Below the pieces are notes generated by a model that was not told the origin of the DNA, made no database searches, and saw nothing but the letters and a program-made list of their open reading frames with translations. Shown piece after piece: positions 24,470 through 37,760 of a stretch of 64,000 bases of DNA. This DNA is from Azadirachta indica (Eukaryota; Streptophyta; Magnoliopsida; Sapindales; Meliaceae): assembly GCA_022749755.1 (NCBI GenBank), contig CM040440.1, forward strand, positions 11,209,269 to 11,273,268, given 5' to 3'. The position numbers and the translations under genes are program-made. Each line of letters opens with the position of its first letter. Position 1 is the stretch's first letter.

Positions 24470-25345
24470 TCTTCTACGTATTTTCATTATTTTGTAGATT
24501 TTTATAAGTAAAAATGGAGAAATGAGTTTAAAAGATATATTTTTAAAAGTTTACTTATTTCTTTAAGATTGTGGTAGTTTTTTTGAAAGGAAAAAGAAAA
24601 CGTTTATTTTAAATGACACATTTATTATGGAAACCATCATTAAAGACTTATTTTAGTAAGCAAAAGATAAGGCTGATTGCATAGCACTTGTTAAGAGATA
24701 AGGAAAGCACTTCTAATTGTATTGAGATTGATAGCTTGATGATGGTCAATAAAACAACAATAATTTTCTCTATGAAACTTGTACCGGGTTTTTTCTTATT
24801 GGAAACTAGAGATCCATAGTTATCTAGTGATATCTTATGCATCCTCAAATTCTAATTATATTGATTGCAATGATTAAAAAGAAAGTACATCTCAGATTCT
24901 GACAAGTAAAGGTTGACTTCTAATTGGAATATGATTGATGCAAGTTCTACATTGTTTAGAAAGAAGAGAACCAAACCTAAGATTGTAACTATATAATGAG
25001 AACACATCCTTACGTTTAAAACAACAAGAGAGCAAGACACAGGTCAATGACGGTAAGGATAAGTTGAAAGAAGAATAAATTCAAGAAGGGTTCTGTCTTT
25101 TTCTATCTTTATGACTTTTTCTAGTATTTTATTTATTGTTATCATGTTCTTTAATAGTTAAAATTTCTTTTTAGGGTTAGAAGTGAAATGTTAACTAGGT
25201 CTTTTATGGTTTTATGTTACTTTAAGAGATTCTTACACTTAATTATGATGATTTTTATTGGTATTATGCTTAAAAATTAACAGTGCATATTTGAATAATT
25301 TGGAAGTGCAACCTTTATAACAATTTATGAGTAGATGATATACAA
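24470..25345 (+). mobile_element. LTR-like repeat, family 2, copy 1
   Basis: The sequence is collinear with 61660-63025: 'attttgta...tttaaaagat', 'tggaaacc.ttattgaagac', 'ggagataaggaaa', 'aacaataatttt.tctat', 'ttggaaactagag.tc', 'tagtgata'. Later shared phrases include 'agggttag' and 'ttttatgttactttaagagatt'. The second copy extends further and holds a TRIM. Family assignment as an LTR rests on its length, duplication and promoter-like layout, not on a PBS. Confidence 0.5.
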
Positions 25346-25349
25346 GACA

Positions 25350-26480
25350 TGTGACCATTGCGTAGATACTTCAATTACAACCATAATTAATAGATAGTCC
25401 ATTAAGTGAGTGAATTAGTCCACATATATCCCGTTGAATTCTTTTTAAGAATGATAGAATTTCAAAACTAATTTTAGAAATAGATGATCTAACCATTAGT
25501 ATGCACATTTCCCTTACCAATCAAGTGACTTATATTTCCTTCTTTGTCTTTGAGAAGTCAGAAACGTTAAGATGAGGAACTTTAATAGAATTTGGATCAT
25601 CGATAAAATTAATCTCTATTTTCTTTCCCTTATTTTTCATTTGTTCACGACATGCATATACTCAATGCCCTTTTTGCCTATATAGTATATGAATATCATT
25701 AGATTTTTTGTGGAGCTTATTTTCTATATTTTTGTTATTTTCTTGCCTTTCATAAACAATCAACTTTTAGTGGTTAAGTTTGGTTTTCTTGTTTCACTGT
25801 CTTGAGGATTTCAAATTACCACGAAAGCGATAAACAGGCCCTTTCATCTACTCTCTATCACATCTATTATTTTATGTATGTTTCCATTTACTTCTGGGAA
25901 TGCTACAACTACTCGAATGTGATTCATGGTTTTTTTTTATTTAAAACAAAAGCTCATTATTATCTTAAGCAACTAGAAGGCATGAGATGAGTTTTGAATA
26001 CTTTTTGACTTTGTGTTCACGATATTGTTGCAGAATTATATTATATGCATGAAAAGTAGAGAACGTCTTTTCTATCACACTACACTCAATAACTAGTTTA
26101 CAACAAAATTTCGTCAGTTGTGAAGTAATATGGGATACAATAGAGTTATATTCAACAATAGTTTTAAACTTTTGTAATCTTATATTCATGCACTCGTCTC
26201 TTGCTTTAGGGAGGTATGTCTCTTTAGTGGTCATTATTTATCTTTTAAATAAATCCATAAATTTGATAGGTTCTTGACAATTAAATGTTGAGATTTCAGG
26301 CTCTCGTGCAAATGATGGTGAAGGAACATCATTATTCCTTTTGTCTTATCCGGTAGGGATGGTTGATTTTTCGTCTTAATTGCGTCTCTCAGTCCTGTAA
26401 CTTGAAGGTGTATTTTGAGATTCATAATTCATGAAAGATAATTGTTTCCCAAGATATCAAGAGCAAGAATTTGTAGGTGT
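25350..26480 (-). pseudogene. UBN2-type retrotransposon gag relic
   Basis: On the minus strand the gag opens near 26440 with NLKIHLQVTGLRDAIK and KGIMMFLHHHLHESLK (26234-26425). A one-base shift follows, then LPKARDECMNIRLQKFKTI, YNSIVSHITSQL, IEKTFSTFHAYN and YSKLISCLLVA (25965-26234). These match the order of plant UBN2 gag polyproteins. Further left, out of frame, come NHES..., a degenerate Arg-rich tail, and a 'KKGKKIEINFIDDP' block (about 25570-25640) that normally follows the zinc knuckle. At least one frameshift and several stops make it a pseudogene. No pol is visible. Confidence 0.82.
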
Positions 26481-26854
26481 GTGAGATTTGACATTTTAAT
26501 AGACTACTTCCATACAAAACAAAGAAAGAGAAATAAGTGTTGTGATTGTAAAATATATTATAAAATGAAATATTATATATTAATTTTGAAAAAAAAAACC
26601 TATTTGTATGATAGATCTAGAACTTTAGATTCTAATCGAGTAATTCATATTTATAAATTGAGATTCTAATTTTGAAATCAGCTTCCAAAACTTTAGGTTC
26701 CAATTAAATGAGATTAATTTTGGGGACTTTGACTTCTAAACTATCTCTTTGTTATGAAAACTTTGGGTTGCAATAATCATGTTTAACAATATTTATATAT
26801 TGATCATAATGTAATTTGAAAGATAAATATTAAATTCAAAAATAAAAATAATAA

Positions 26855-27110
26855 AAAAACAACATTTTGATGTAGCTACTAAAAATAATGTACCAATAAA
26901 GAATAATTAAAAAAATTATAATGTAATTTATCATCCTTATTTTATGATGTGGAAAATTTAACTTAATAACAACCACAGAGCATATTATAAATGTAAGAAA
27001 GTTAAATATTATTTGAAAGGTATAATGTGACTATACCTTACGAACCGAATAAATATTTGGCTTTTCTTTTCTCAATTGATAAACTAACTAATAAAATAAT
27101 CTAGTTAAGT
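26855..27110. repeat. Dispersed repeat, uninterrupted copy (empty site)
   Basis: This copy is collinear with 44930-45033 plus 47773-47960. The shared phrase 'aacaaccacagagcat.ttataaatgtaag' (about 26970-27000) continues directly into 'aaagttaaatatt', whereas in the other copy a 2.7-kb element sits at that point. It is therefore a related empty site for that insertion. Confidence 0.75.
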
Positions 27111-28440
27111 AAATAATCAAAATTATAAAATTTTGTGAAGATTATATTATTTTAAAATTTAAAATAGATTCACATAAGAGTATTAAGAAAAAAAGTGGTA
27201 ATGAACGAATTTATAAAAACAAATTATTCAAAATTTTGTTTTTATGTTTATTCGTCGTATCTGTACAAGGAATATAATTAAAAAAGTGAAATTCACATGT
27301 TTTAAGGACTCGAGGAAGTGAAATTTAAAAGTGATAAAGTCTCACACAAACTTTGTTGAATATTGGAAAATTTTCTAAACTAACGTCAATTTAAATTCAA
27401 TTAACGTTAATAATGTGTTTCAAAACGTTTTGCCTAACTAAGCAAAAAAATAATATTCCAACAAAAAATATATACCTCTACCACTGAACAAAAAAAAAAA
27501 AAATCTTATAATTTAAGATGACTATTAATATTTATTATAATTTTTTGTTGATTGGAGAAATAAAGCACTCAACATTTATTTTAATTATATTATAATTCTT
27601 TTAATACTTGAAATACTTTTATTTTATAATTTACCTCAAGAACATTGTTTTTATTGTTGTTGTTATTATTATTATTATTATTAATATATTTAAAAATATA
27701 TTAATTTTTTTACTTTAGAGTGCTCAAAATTTTTTAATAATTTAAAATATATTTTTTTAAAAAATAAATTAAAATCTTTCTTCCTAATTTGATAAACAAA
27801 ATTGTTACAATTAAATTAATCAACAATATACTAATTAAAATATTTTATAGAAAAGGCTATACTTTTAACCAAATATATTATTAATAAATTAATAGTTCAA
27901 ACCATTAAAATTTTTTTGTTAAAATAAAAGATACATTTTTTAATGTAATAATAATAATAATAGAAAATAGCAAACGTGTTCTTGAGATTTGTAAAATAAA
28001 ACTATTAAAAGTATTATAAAATATAATATTTGTTTCTTCCATTGATGGAAAAGTACAATAAATATTAATAACAGTAAAATATTATATGTGTTATTGTATA
28101 GTGGTAAAGGTACATGTTTTTGCCCCAAGATCTTGGTTCAAATTTTAGCAAACAAAAAAATTTTTTTTTTTTTTTGGAAGCTTTTAGGTAATGGTTATTC
28201 AGGGATATTTTTGTCAAAAATTCACTTTTTGTTTAGTTTGGAAAAATATTTTGAAACATCGCTATTTAGGTAAACTTAATTCAGATTAGGGTTAGTTTAA
28301 AAATTTACCTAAATATTTAATCAGATGAAGAATTTATAATCAAAACTTCACGCAAAAGCATATCACCTACTGTTCTACGCCACACTTAGTAGTCACTACT
28401 CTGCACAACTCTCCCAAAAATTCTAACTGTGTTTGCTATG
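27110..28440. other. AT-rich non-coding DNA
   Basis: Strongly AT-rich with simple runs (TTA/TAT near 27660-27690, poly-T at 28161-28175). The last 100 bases before 28460 are less AT-rich and may derive from the 5' UTR of the MO25 parent transcript. Confidence 0.4.
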
Positions 28441-28459
28441 AATTCTAGGGAAGAAGACA

Positions 28460-29500
28460 ATGAAGGGTTTATTCAAGCACTCCAAGCCCGAGACACCGGT
28501 GGATTTGGTGAAGCACGTTCGAGATCTTCTCATCTACGTCTACAGAGACCCCGCAACGAGGAAATGCAAACGTAAACGCGAAGAATAGAAGATTTCTGAC
28601 CTAATCTTGGGGATGAGGACGAAGCTTTTCGGCGATGGTGAATCAGAGCCAAGTGAAATCGGCTGCAGACGGTTGATGGAGCAGTTCTTTAGGGAGGACA
28701 CGGTTCTTCTTCACGTTGGTTGTCTTCCAGGACTCGACTCGGGGCTTCAACTAGACGCCATTCAAATTGTCGCAAACTTGCTGAAGCAAAAGGTTTGCCT
28801 CGAATCCGCAGATTGTGTCCAAGTATATGGAGAGTAACTTGGATTTGATGGATATTCTGATATCTGGGTATGAAGACGATGATATTGCTCTGTATTACGG
28901 AGCTATTGCTAGAGATTTTATTCGTCATCAGGGCCGAAATATGTGCTGGAATCACAACAACAACACATGAAGAAGTTCTTCAAGTACCTGCAAAATCCGA
29001 GTTTCGAGATAGCATCAGACGCTCAAGCAACATTTAAAGAGCTTCTGACAAGGCATATATCTACCATCGGTGAGTTTCTTTCTGTGAACTACGACCGGTT
29101 TTTTGAAGAATATAATTCGAAGTTGCTAGAGTCTACTAATTACATCACCAGAAGGCAAGCTGTTCGACTGTTGGGAGATATATTAGAGGTTTTGGGTGGT
29201 TCAAAGTCCGCAGTAAGAGATCGATATGTGGGTTCATTACCAAACATGAAGGTTGTGATGAATCTTCTTAAGAGTGCAAACAGGCATATACAATTGGAAA
29301 GCTTTGACGTGTTTAAATTGGTTATTGCAAATTAATGTAAGCCTCATGAGATCGTCCCCATTCTACAGGCAAACAGAAGCAAACTTCTTGAATTCTTAGG
29401 CGACTTTTATTTTGATAGAGTTGATGACGAGCAGTTCGAAGCAGACAAACGTAATGTTATCAGAGAGATAATAACTGTTAAATGCTTAGTGACTCACTTA
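28460..29500 (+). pseudogene. MO25-like (CAB39) processed pseudogene
   Basis: The ATG at 28460 opens MKGLFKHSKPETPVDLVK, the signature start of plant MO25 scaffold proteins, which activate STE20/GCK kinases. Collinear blocks run to the usual C-terminal half: [39 protein letters not shown]...[43 protein letters not shown], and finally ILQANRSKLLEFL and FEADKRNVI. Lesions are visible: an in-frame TAG at 28586-28588, a frame change between about 28790 and 28826, loss of one base near 28932, and a TAA at 29333-29335. Plant MO25 genes have several introns; this copy has none across 1 kb, indicating retroposition. No poly-A tail or TSD was located. Confidence 0.9.
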
Positions 29501-29519
29501 TTTTGGCCATGGTATTGTA

Positions 29520-30060
29520 ACTTGTTATTAAATTCATATGTATGACTACTCTTTTGCATCTATTATTGCTTTTGTGATGAATGAGAGTCCCCCAAGAAAT
29601 GATGTATGAATTTTTGGAGATACAGAGTATTACTTTCAAAGGTTATTAGCAATGTCCATATCATATTTATGTATATGGACGTTTGCCCAAGTTTGAAGTC
29701 TCATGGTTAGTATGAGAAATTGTTTAAAATTTATGCAGGGTAATACTCTTTTCTATTTTCTATTTTCAAAGTTTCTTACCTCGTGCTAAGGCTACACTAA
29801 TCCTGTTACCTACATACCCTTAAAACTTGGTATCTGCGGCCCAGAATTCTTTAACTGCAATAAGTGAAGTTGAAAGTTTCTTATGTAGATGTTAAATTGT
29901 ACATTTATTTTTCTTCTGGATTGAACTTTACAGCATTGTGTGAGTTGTAATTATAAGTCGTGTATTTGTGGGGAATGGTTGTATGTCTCTCATACACCCT
30001 TGAACCTGTTCCCCGTTACTTAATTCTACTTCAAAGTTGAGGTTTGGTTATGAGGAAGCT
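29520..30060. other. Intergenic or former 3' UTR
   Basis: Moderately balanced composition between the MO25 and PPR relics, with no frames or element ends. It could include 3' UTR of the retroposed MO25 message. Confidence 0.3.
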
Positions 30061-30543
30061 TTGCTTTTACTCTGACAGTGCGGAAACTTTGATCAGCTGA
30101 AGCTAATCGATGTAAAAATCATTCGCCATAGTCTTTCTCATGAAGTCAGTGCCTGCAGATGTTTACCTGAAATCTTATGATTAGGGCCCGTACCATTAAT
30201 GGCAGCTCTAGTAAGCGCTCTTGCTGTATAACCTCATGATATGCAAGGGCTTTTCGACTGATAAGTTCACCGTTCTGTTTGTTATTAAAGCTTGCACAAC
30301 TTCTCTAGCCATGGAGAAGGGAAGGAAGTCCATAGGCCTGCTATTAAAACTGGGTTTTCACGAGACATGTTTGTGCAGAGTACTGATGGATCTTCATTAA
30401 GAGCACAAGAAAGTAGTGGGCTTGGGGTGTTCGAAAAAATGCGTATTCATAGTTAGTTTGATGGACGACTATGATCTCTGGACTTGTTGCGTGATTTAGA
30501 TGCTGCTAGAGGAGTTTTTGTGCAAATGGAAATGACAAATGTT
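30060..30543 (+). pseudogene. PPR protein relic, 5' part
   Basis: Plus-strand fragments of pentatricopeptide repeats occur in shifting frames: INGSSSK (about 30197), DKFTVLFVIKACTTSLAMEKG (30260-30320), FEKMRIHS (30430-30455), and DLDAARGVFVQMEMTNV ending exactly at 30543. PPR proteins bind organellar RNA. The codon ending at 30543 is followed directly by the TG of a gypsy LTR; the next PPR codons lie at 40879 onward. Multiple frameshifts show it is dead, and some probably predate the insertion. Confidence 0.85.
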
Positions 30544-31987
30544 TGTTTTATGCCTTTCTAATGCACGTGCACATTATCGCTAACAAAAAATATATAATAA
30601 GTATCGTTCTACAAAAAATATTAATCTAATAAGTATCGAAGATAATTAATTCTAAATTTATTTGAAGAAACGATTATTAATCGAGAGAAAAAGTAAAATC
30701 AACTAAAAATTAATAAACAATCAACTAAACAAACAACCAAATAGGGAATTCAATGAAGATAATATCTAGAACTAATGATTTAATTTAATTACTCAATCTA
30801 TTTTTTCAAGTTATACTATTTTGATTAATCACCCATATTACTAGTGAAATTACTTTATCCTATTCGACAATTTTTTTAAAGATCAGTCAAAATTATTTTG
30901 TATTTAATCATTTACTATATCTTCATGTAAATGTTAATTAAACAAAAATGTAGTACAAGTAATTATCAATGACACTATATAAACTACATTAATACATTTC
31001 TATTTAATATATAATTTATGGTATTTGTCATATGATCTAAATGTGATAACTACCCTCAGTATTTATTAGTTCACAGTTCATTTAATTAATGACCAATTAA
31101 TTAAATGAATTAAATTCATGACAAATACACAATATGATATTCATAATCAAGAATAATATAATTGAAGAAATTGGATGCTTTTGATTGCTCAAATTATTGC
31201 CCTAGAGATTAGATTTAGTCAATCATGAAAAAAAGTTCAAATATAAATATTAAGAATTCAATAAATGATAGCATAATCACAATAATCACAATATTATTCA
31301 ATTTAAGACAAAATAACTCAAGAAAAGAGATAAAACTAGAATTTGAGAGCCTTGATCTTCAAGAATCCATGCTTCCATCCATCTTCTTCTTCAATTTCAA
31401 CTCTCCCTCTCTCCAGATTTCTTTCTATTTTTCTTTCTCCTTTCCTTCTTACTCGAGATATCCCTTTTCTAAAAGTGGCTATCACGGCCCAACCTCCTAA
31501 AACATAAAAACCTAATTTAGACCTAAATCAAGCTATCAAAAGATGATCCTACGGCTCAAATTTCATTTAAGAATTGTCATCTTTGAGTCTAGGTAGTGTA
31601 GGGGAGCTGGTGCAATGCGAGGGTATAAGGTTGATAGAAGGGATGGCACGGCTGTGTACCCTGGTGGCGCAGCTGTACCATAGTTGTTGCCTAGGGGCAG
31701 AATGTATGGCGTGGGTGTGCTTGTATAGCTGCCCTACTTTGAAATTGTTGTAGATTGGCCCCTTAAAGCTTGCACTTTGTTCCTAAAAAAATCTTGCGTT
31801 TTGCTCCAAATCCTTCTCTAGACTTCTTTGTCATTTTCTTTTCGAGCCGAATTCACCTTAAATGACTATTTTCTATCATTCCTATACAAGGTCAATCAAA
31901 TTCATCAACTATTAAAAAAGTTTAAGAATTTACAAAAAAATTCAAGTCTGAAAGCAACTGATAAATGCATATTCTATGCATTTATCA
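30544..31987 (-). repeat. 3' LTR of the Athila-like element
   Basis: It starts TGTTTTATGCC and ends GCATTTATCA on the plus strand. It aligns throughout with 39464-40873, for example 'tatcgttct', 'ttaatctaataagtat', 'aagataatatctag' and 'cccatattactagtgaaattact'. It contains a pyrimidine tract near 31370-31450 and a GC-richer patch with GCAC/GTGC words near 31600-31730. Confidence 0.9.
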
Positions 31988-33980
31988 GGTACTCATAAAC
32001 TGGAATGTTTGCTTTTCTCAAGCAAATCAAACCAAAAACAAAAAGAGATCAATATATAAGGGAGTTTAATCAATAATATCCATACTTGAGATAAAATAAA
32101 CTTTTGAGCATACTCTTAGTCAAAGCATAATCAAGCCATATAGATTAAGCATCATACTTAAATTAAGGAAAACTTCACAATGCTGTTATTTTACCTAGAA
32201 TTTCAACTTGAACATCAAATGCTATTCTACTCAAAGATTCCTCGCGTAATTGCCACTCATACTTAATCGTCCTTCAATTGGGATAAGTTTATGCAAACAA
32301 ATAAGCTCAATTTGACTTCTTAGGGAGTTTTATAAGCTTGATTTTTATGTCAGTCTCCACTAATGTAGTAAGACACCACATCAAGAATCCTTAGGACTTA
32401 ATTAAGCTTGTAATGTCAAGCCAAGGTCAAGGTAACAAATTTAGATGTTTAAGTGAGATTTAAGCACCCGATATACATCAACAATCCTAAAACTTTATCT
32501 TCAACCCTTTGATTCTTTCACATATTCAACAAACCTTTATAATTGTCCTTCTTTATTCACCCATCTTTTTACAATTTAAAATTGCTTTTATGTACAAAGG
32601 ATATATATACCCTCAAACTTATTTATTTACATTTTTTTTAGCCTTATTTTACCTTTTGATGTGAGTTCTTTATGCTTATCTAGGCATGAGATCTGGTTAC
32701 TTAGTAGGAGTTTGGCTTAATCTCTCATGCTTTACCTATCATTCCTTCATTAGATAGCCTTAGAATGGTTAGAAATTTCAGGGTGCTAAACAAAAGATAT
32801 TGAATTTTATTTTTAGGCTTACTGTTATGTGGGTGACAATAAAAGAAAGGTAAATTTAGGTTGAAAGAGGTGAACTAAGGATTGATCAATTTTAGGTTGG
32901 CGAAAAGGCTCAAAAACACAAGAGACGGCCTAATTCATTTCTATAATGAAATATCTCCTAGGATTTTGTCTCAAGTAATAATCAAATAAGTTCTAGAATT
33001 CAATAGAGCCTAACAATCTTACTTAGCTCACAAAAAACTTCTCTAAATTTCCAAATAATCAAGTAATTATGACTAAGTGCTTAAAATTCTTAAAGAACCA
33101 TCAAGTAAAATAAATTTCTGTACAAGTCAAGCACATAGACTAAAACAACATTTTTCATTTTTCATAATTTAATCATTCTCAATCAAAGTTATATCATTGA
33201 TTTTTTGTTTAAATTGACAAAAGCACGCTTAAACAAAAACATATTCAACTTAAAAGAAGAGCGGATTTATATTGCAAACTCTTCTAAGGAAAAAACACTA
33301 CAAAAGAACTTTAAGAAAAGTAGACAAAACTATTAGACGTGCAGAAACAAAAACTACTATATACACAAAAATTAAACAGTCAAATAAAAATTTTTGTGCG
33401 TGAGTGGTGGTTTTAACAATGTGTTCAACAAAGCATTTCTACAAATGAAATTTCCTCCCCTACACTTAAATTAAACTTTGTTTTTAATGTTTAGTTATAG
33501 ACACATGCAAAGGAGAAAGAAAATGGGTCATAACTATGAGGCAAGATGTAAAAATCTCACTCTCATTTTCGTTGTTTCTTTTATCTCTTTGTGGTAGAGG
33601 AAATTATGGAAGTGGTGGTTACGAAGGGAGGCCAAAATAGTAGCTTTGGCATGGCTGCACCGAATGTTTTGCCTTTGGCTTTTGAAATGGCCATGCCAAG
33701 GTAGTAACCTTAGCGCTGGTGCATGCTACCATGGTGCGATCGCACCAAGGCTTTTGCCTTGGTCACTTTTCAGTTGCAAAATCCCTCTTCTAAGCTTTCA
33801 AAAACTGACCTTAATCCTTAAAAAAAGCTCTACCTGAAATCATGTACAAAAAGTTTAAAATTAGAAACTGACACACAACGTAATAAACTTCAAGAATTCA
33901 ATTAAAATAAAATGAAGGAATAGAAAACTTGGGACGCCTCCCACGAAGCGCTAAGTTTAATGTCTTTAGCTGGACTAAGT
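31988..33980 (-). other. Non-coding region between integrase and 3' LTR
   Basis: About 2 kb with no conserved protein block on either strand. Athila-lineage elements often carry an env-like ORF here, but none is recognisable. A related block is kept in the deleted element at 16300-17640. The purine tract expected next to the 3' LTR is not obvious at 31988-32020. Confidence 0.6.
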
Positions 33981-34019
33981 GCGTCCATAACAAAAACACC
34001 TAAACACTATCTAAGGTGA

Positions 34020-35260
34020 TAGTTGACTTACATTGCTCAAATTCATTCTCCACATAATGCTTTAATTGTTGCTTGTTTACTTTGAATGTTCATTTTGTAT
34101 TGTGATGAACTTTGACTATACCATAAGGAAATACGCGAATCACTGTGAAAAAACCTGACCAATGAGAGTGTAAAATTTCGGGAAAGAGTCGAAGACAAGA
34201 ATTATACAATAAAACTTTTGACCAACCACAAATTCTTGCCTTAAAATGTGCTTGTCATGCTACCGCTTCGTACGTTTATTATAGATTTGTGCATTCTCAC
34301 ACAGTTCATTTCTAAACTCTTCCATTTCATTTAATTGCAACAATCTCTTTTCTCCAGCAGCCTTAATGTCAAAATTCAAAGTCTTCATAGCCTAATAAGC
34401 CTTGTGTTCAAGTTCCACTAAAAGGCAAGCTTTTCCAAAGACTAGCTTGTATAGGGACATTCCGATGAGGATTTTGAATGTCGCATGATAAGCCATAAAG
34501 CATCATTCAATTTCTTTAACCAATCTTTTCTTGAAGTGCTTATAGTCTTTTTAAGAATTCTTTTAACTCTCTATTCAAAATCTTTACTTGACCACTTGTT
34601 TGAGGGTGGTAAGTGGGAGCTACTTGCTAAGGAACACCATATTTCCTTAACAAGGTTTCCATTTGATGATTCAAAAAGTGTTTACTGCTATTACTAATGA
34701 TTGCTCAAGGTGCATTGAATCAGATGAAAATGTGCTTGCATAGAAAGTTTGAAACAACCCTCGCATCATTTGTTCAATAAGTTATCGCTTCTATCCATTT
34801 TGAGACATAGTTCACAACTACCAAAATGTATTGGTTTGAGAAAGAACATGGAAAAAGACCCCATAAAGTTTATACCCCATATGTCAAACAACTCCACTTC
34901 AAGAATTTATTTAATGGCATCTCATTCTTTCGAGAAATATTCCATGTTCTCTAACATTGGTCGCAAACAGCAACGAATATATGAGAATCGTTAAATAAAG
35001 CAGGCCAAAAGAAATCGGATTAAAGTACCTTGGCTATTGTCTTGGTCCCTCCAAAATGCCCTACGTATTCTAATGAATGATAATGGTTCAAAATACTCAC
35101 CATATTTTTTTCTAGAATACACCACCAAATTATTTGGTTCGAACTTTGCTTAAAAACAAAATGATCCACCCAATAATAATGTTTGACCTTAGAAAAGAAC
35201 TTCTTCTTTTGTTGAAATGATAAATCATTGGGAATAATGTTGCAAGCCAAATAATTCACA
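34020..35260 (-). pseudogene. Gypsy integrase relic
   Basis: Minus strand: the zinc-binding start reads HYHSLEYVGHFGGTKTIAKVL-like (35020-35110, keeping the two His and GGHFG-like spacing), with the upstream block YYWVDHFVFKQ. Core and C-terminal parts to the left are fragmented (for example a 'NSSKHFLNHQMETLLR'-like stretch near 34640). Integrase inserts the cDNA into host DNA; this copy is broken by stops and frameshifts. Confidence 0.75.
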
Positions 35261-35299
35261 ATATTTGTATTCTAAGGTGTATCCGATGCCTTAAGAGAA

Positions 35300-36560
35300 A
35301 ATATTGTTCATCTGTAAATACTTCATTGATTGCACTTGTTGAACTATCTCCAGTCTCCTCACTTTTTAATTGAGACAAACGGTCGGCGACAAGATTTTTG
35401 AACCCTTTTATATCTCAAATCTCTTAATTAAATTCTTAAAGTAAAAGTACCTACCAAACGAATCTTGGTTTTGCATTCTTTTTCGCAAGTAAATACTTGA
35501 TTGCCTAATGATTTGTGTAAAATATCACCTTTGAGCTAATTAAGTAAGAGCAAAACTTATCAAAAGCACATAACAACCAATAACTCTTTTTCTATGGTTG
35601 TATAGTTCAACAGAGCATCTGTCAAAGTTCTACTTATGTAATAGATGATATACAAATCTTTGTCTCTTCGCTACCCTAAAACAACTCTAACAATATAGTC
35701 ACTTGTGTTGCTCATAAGCTTAAAAGGTAAGTCCCAATCTAGAGTTATGATAATAGATGCTAAAATCAACTTCTTCTTCAATGTGTTGAATGCCTGTAAA
35801 CAATCAACAAAAAATTCAAAAGGCATATCCTTACTCAAAAGATTACAAACAAGTTTAGAGATTTTGGAAAATCCTTAATGAAATGATGATAGGAATTGGC
35901 ATGTCCTAAGAAACTTCTAATGCCTTTTATTGAAGTTAGCGGTGGCAATTTCTCAATAACTTCAATCTTTGCCTTATCAACTTCAATTCCCTTAGCTGAT
36001 ATGTGATGACTTAAAATAATGCCTTCTTGAATCATGAAATGACATTTCTCACAATTAAACACCAGATTAGTTTCTTCACAACATTGCAACACTAACGCCA
36101 AATTATCCAAGCAATTATCAAAGAAGGTTCCAAGAATAGAAAAGTCATCCATGAAAACTTCAATAAACCTCTCAACCATGTCAAAAAAATATAACCATCA
36201 TACAACGTTAAAAGGTAAAAGATGCATTACACAAACCAAATGGTATTCTTCGAAAGGTAAATGTACTATTAGGGCAAATGAATGTCGCTTCTCTTAATCT
36301 TTAGGTGCTATAGGAACTTGATTATATCTAGAATACCCATTACAGAAACAATAATGAGAATGGCTGGTGAGTCTTTTAAGCATTTAATCAATAAATTGTA
36401 GCGAAAAATGATCCTTATGAGTAGCATGATTTAACTTGCGATAATCAACAAACACCTACATCCCATTACTGTCCTTGTTGGAATAAGATCATTGTTGTCG
36501 TTTTGTACCACTGTCATTCCCATTTTTTTTCGGTACAACTTGTATTAGGCTCACCTATGG
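35300..36560 (-). pseudogene. Gypsy reverse transcriptase / RNase H relic
   Basis: On the minus strand, VFVDYRKLNHATHKDHF lies near 36440, the family's 'VCIDYRKLN' block. FIEVFMDDFSILG (36130-36170) carries the catalytic F/Y-x-DD as FMDD. LVFNCEKCHFMIQEGIILSHHIS and IRSFLGHANSYHHFI follow (35840-36070), the latter the 'VRSFLGHAGFYRRFI' block. RNase H similarity continues leftward in broken form. It is the best preserved pol segment, with 114 uninterrupted codons. Confidence 0.88.
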
Positions 36561-36728
36561 ACTATCAAAAATTAGATAAATAATTTTGGCATCCAATAAC
36601 TTCAAAACTTCACCCCTAACAACTTCCTTTATGTTTAGATTTAAGTGACATTGATGCTTAACTATCGGCTTAAAGTTCTCTTCCATTAAGATTTGTGTAT
36701 ACAAATCAATGGGTTTGTACCTTTAATG

Positions 36729-37760
36729 TCAGCAATGGAGCACCCAATGATGCTTTATGATTCTTAAAACACGGAGTAGTTTCTCTTCTTCCAAATCACA
36801 AAATGAAGCTGAAATGATGACCAAAAATGATGAATTTATGCCCAAATAAGCATACTGGAGATGAGATGGAAATGGTTTAATTTCAAGCTTAGGAGGACTT
36901 AAGGTTGTTGCTAATGGTTGAGTTTGGTTTCTAACAAGTTCCTCAAACTTAGGCCTTCCATGATGGTGAAGTGGTGCAAGTTCCAAATAATGTGTATATT
37001 CTTCAATTCTTTCATCTTTTGCCTTGATAAATTTGGCATGGACAATGCAAGCTTTTAACGGCTCATCCATATGCTCATTCTTGAAGGTTTCTTCCACCAA
37101 TTTGTTAATAATGTCTATTTGAAGACAATAATCAGTTTTGGAAAGATATTTAATTGCTTTGAACACATTAAACTCCACTTGTTCATCTTGAACTTTGAAA
37201 ATCAATTTTACTTGTTGAACATCAATCAACATTCTCCTTATAGCTAAAAATGGCCTATCCAATATAAGCAGTATCTCTCTATCCTCTTCCATGTCCTAAA
37301 TAATGAAATCAGCCAGAAATGTGAATTTATCAACCTTAACCAATAAATCCTAAATAATGCCTTTTGGATACTTAATTGACCTATTCGTCAATTGAAGTGA
37401 AATGGTTATGGCCTTAACTTCACTAAGTCCTAATTTTTTAAAAACAAACAAAAGGCATCAAGTTAATTCTTGCATCTAAATCACATAAGACTTTCTCCAA
37501 ATAACAATTCCTAAAAGTGCAAGATCTGGTGAAACTCTCTAGATCCTTCAATATTTAGAGGCAATTTGTTTTGCAAAATTGCATTATATTCTTCAATTAG
37601 CATCACTGCCTAGTTTTCTTCCAATGTCTTCTTGTTGGACAATATCTCTTTCATGAATTGAAGAAATTTTGGCATTTACTCAAGTGCATCTACAAAAAAA
37701 ATGTTAATGTACAAATTTTTGAAAATACCTAGAAATTTTGAAAATTGCTTATTTAGCTTA
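36729..37760 (-). pseudogene. Gypsy protease region relic
   Basis: A 187-codon open stretch begins with LILDRPFLAIRRMLIDVQQ, the end of the retropepsin domain ('LGRPFLATGRALIDVQ'). It continues through VEFNVFKAIKYLS to an Asp/Glu-rich linker before RT. Upstream (37500-37760) are broken blocks FKNLYIN and MPKFLQFMKEILSNKK. The same order is kept in the deleted copy at 17752-18503. The catalytic DTG/DSG lies in the damaged part and was not seen. Confidence 0.85.
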
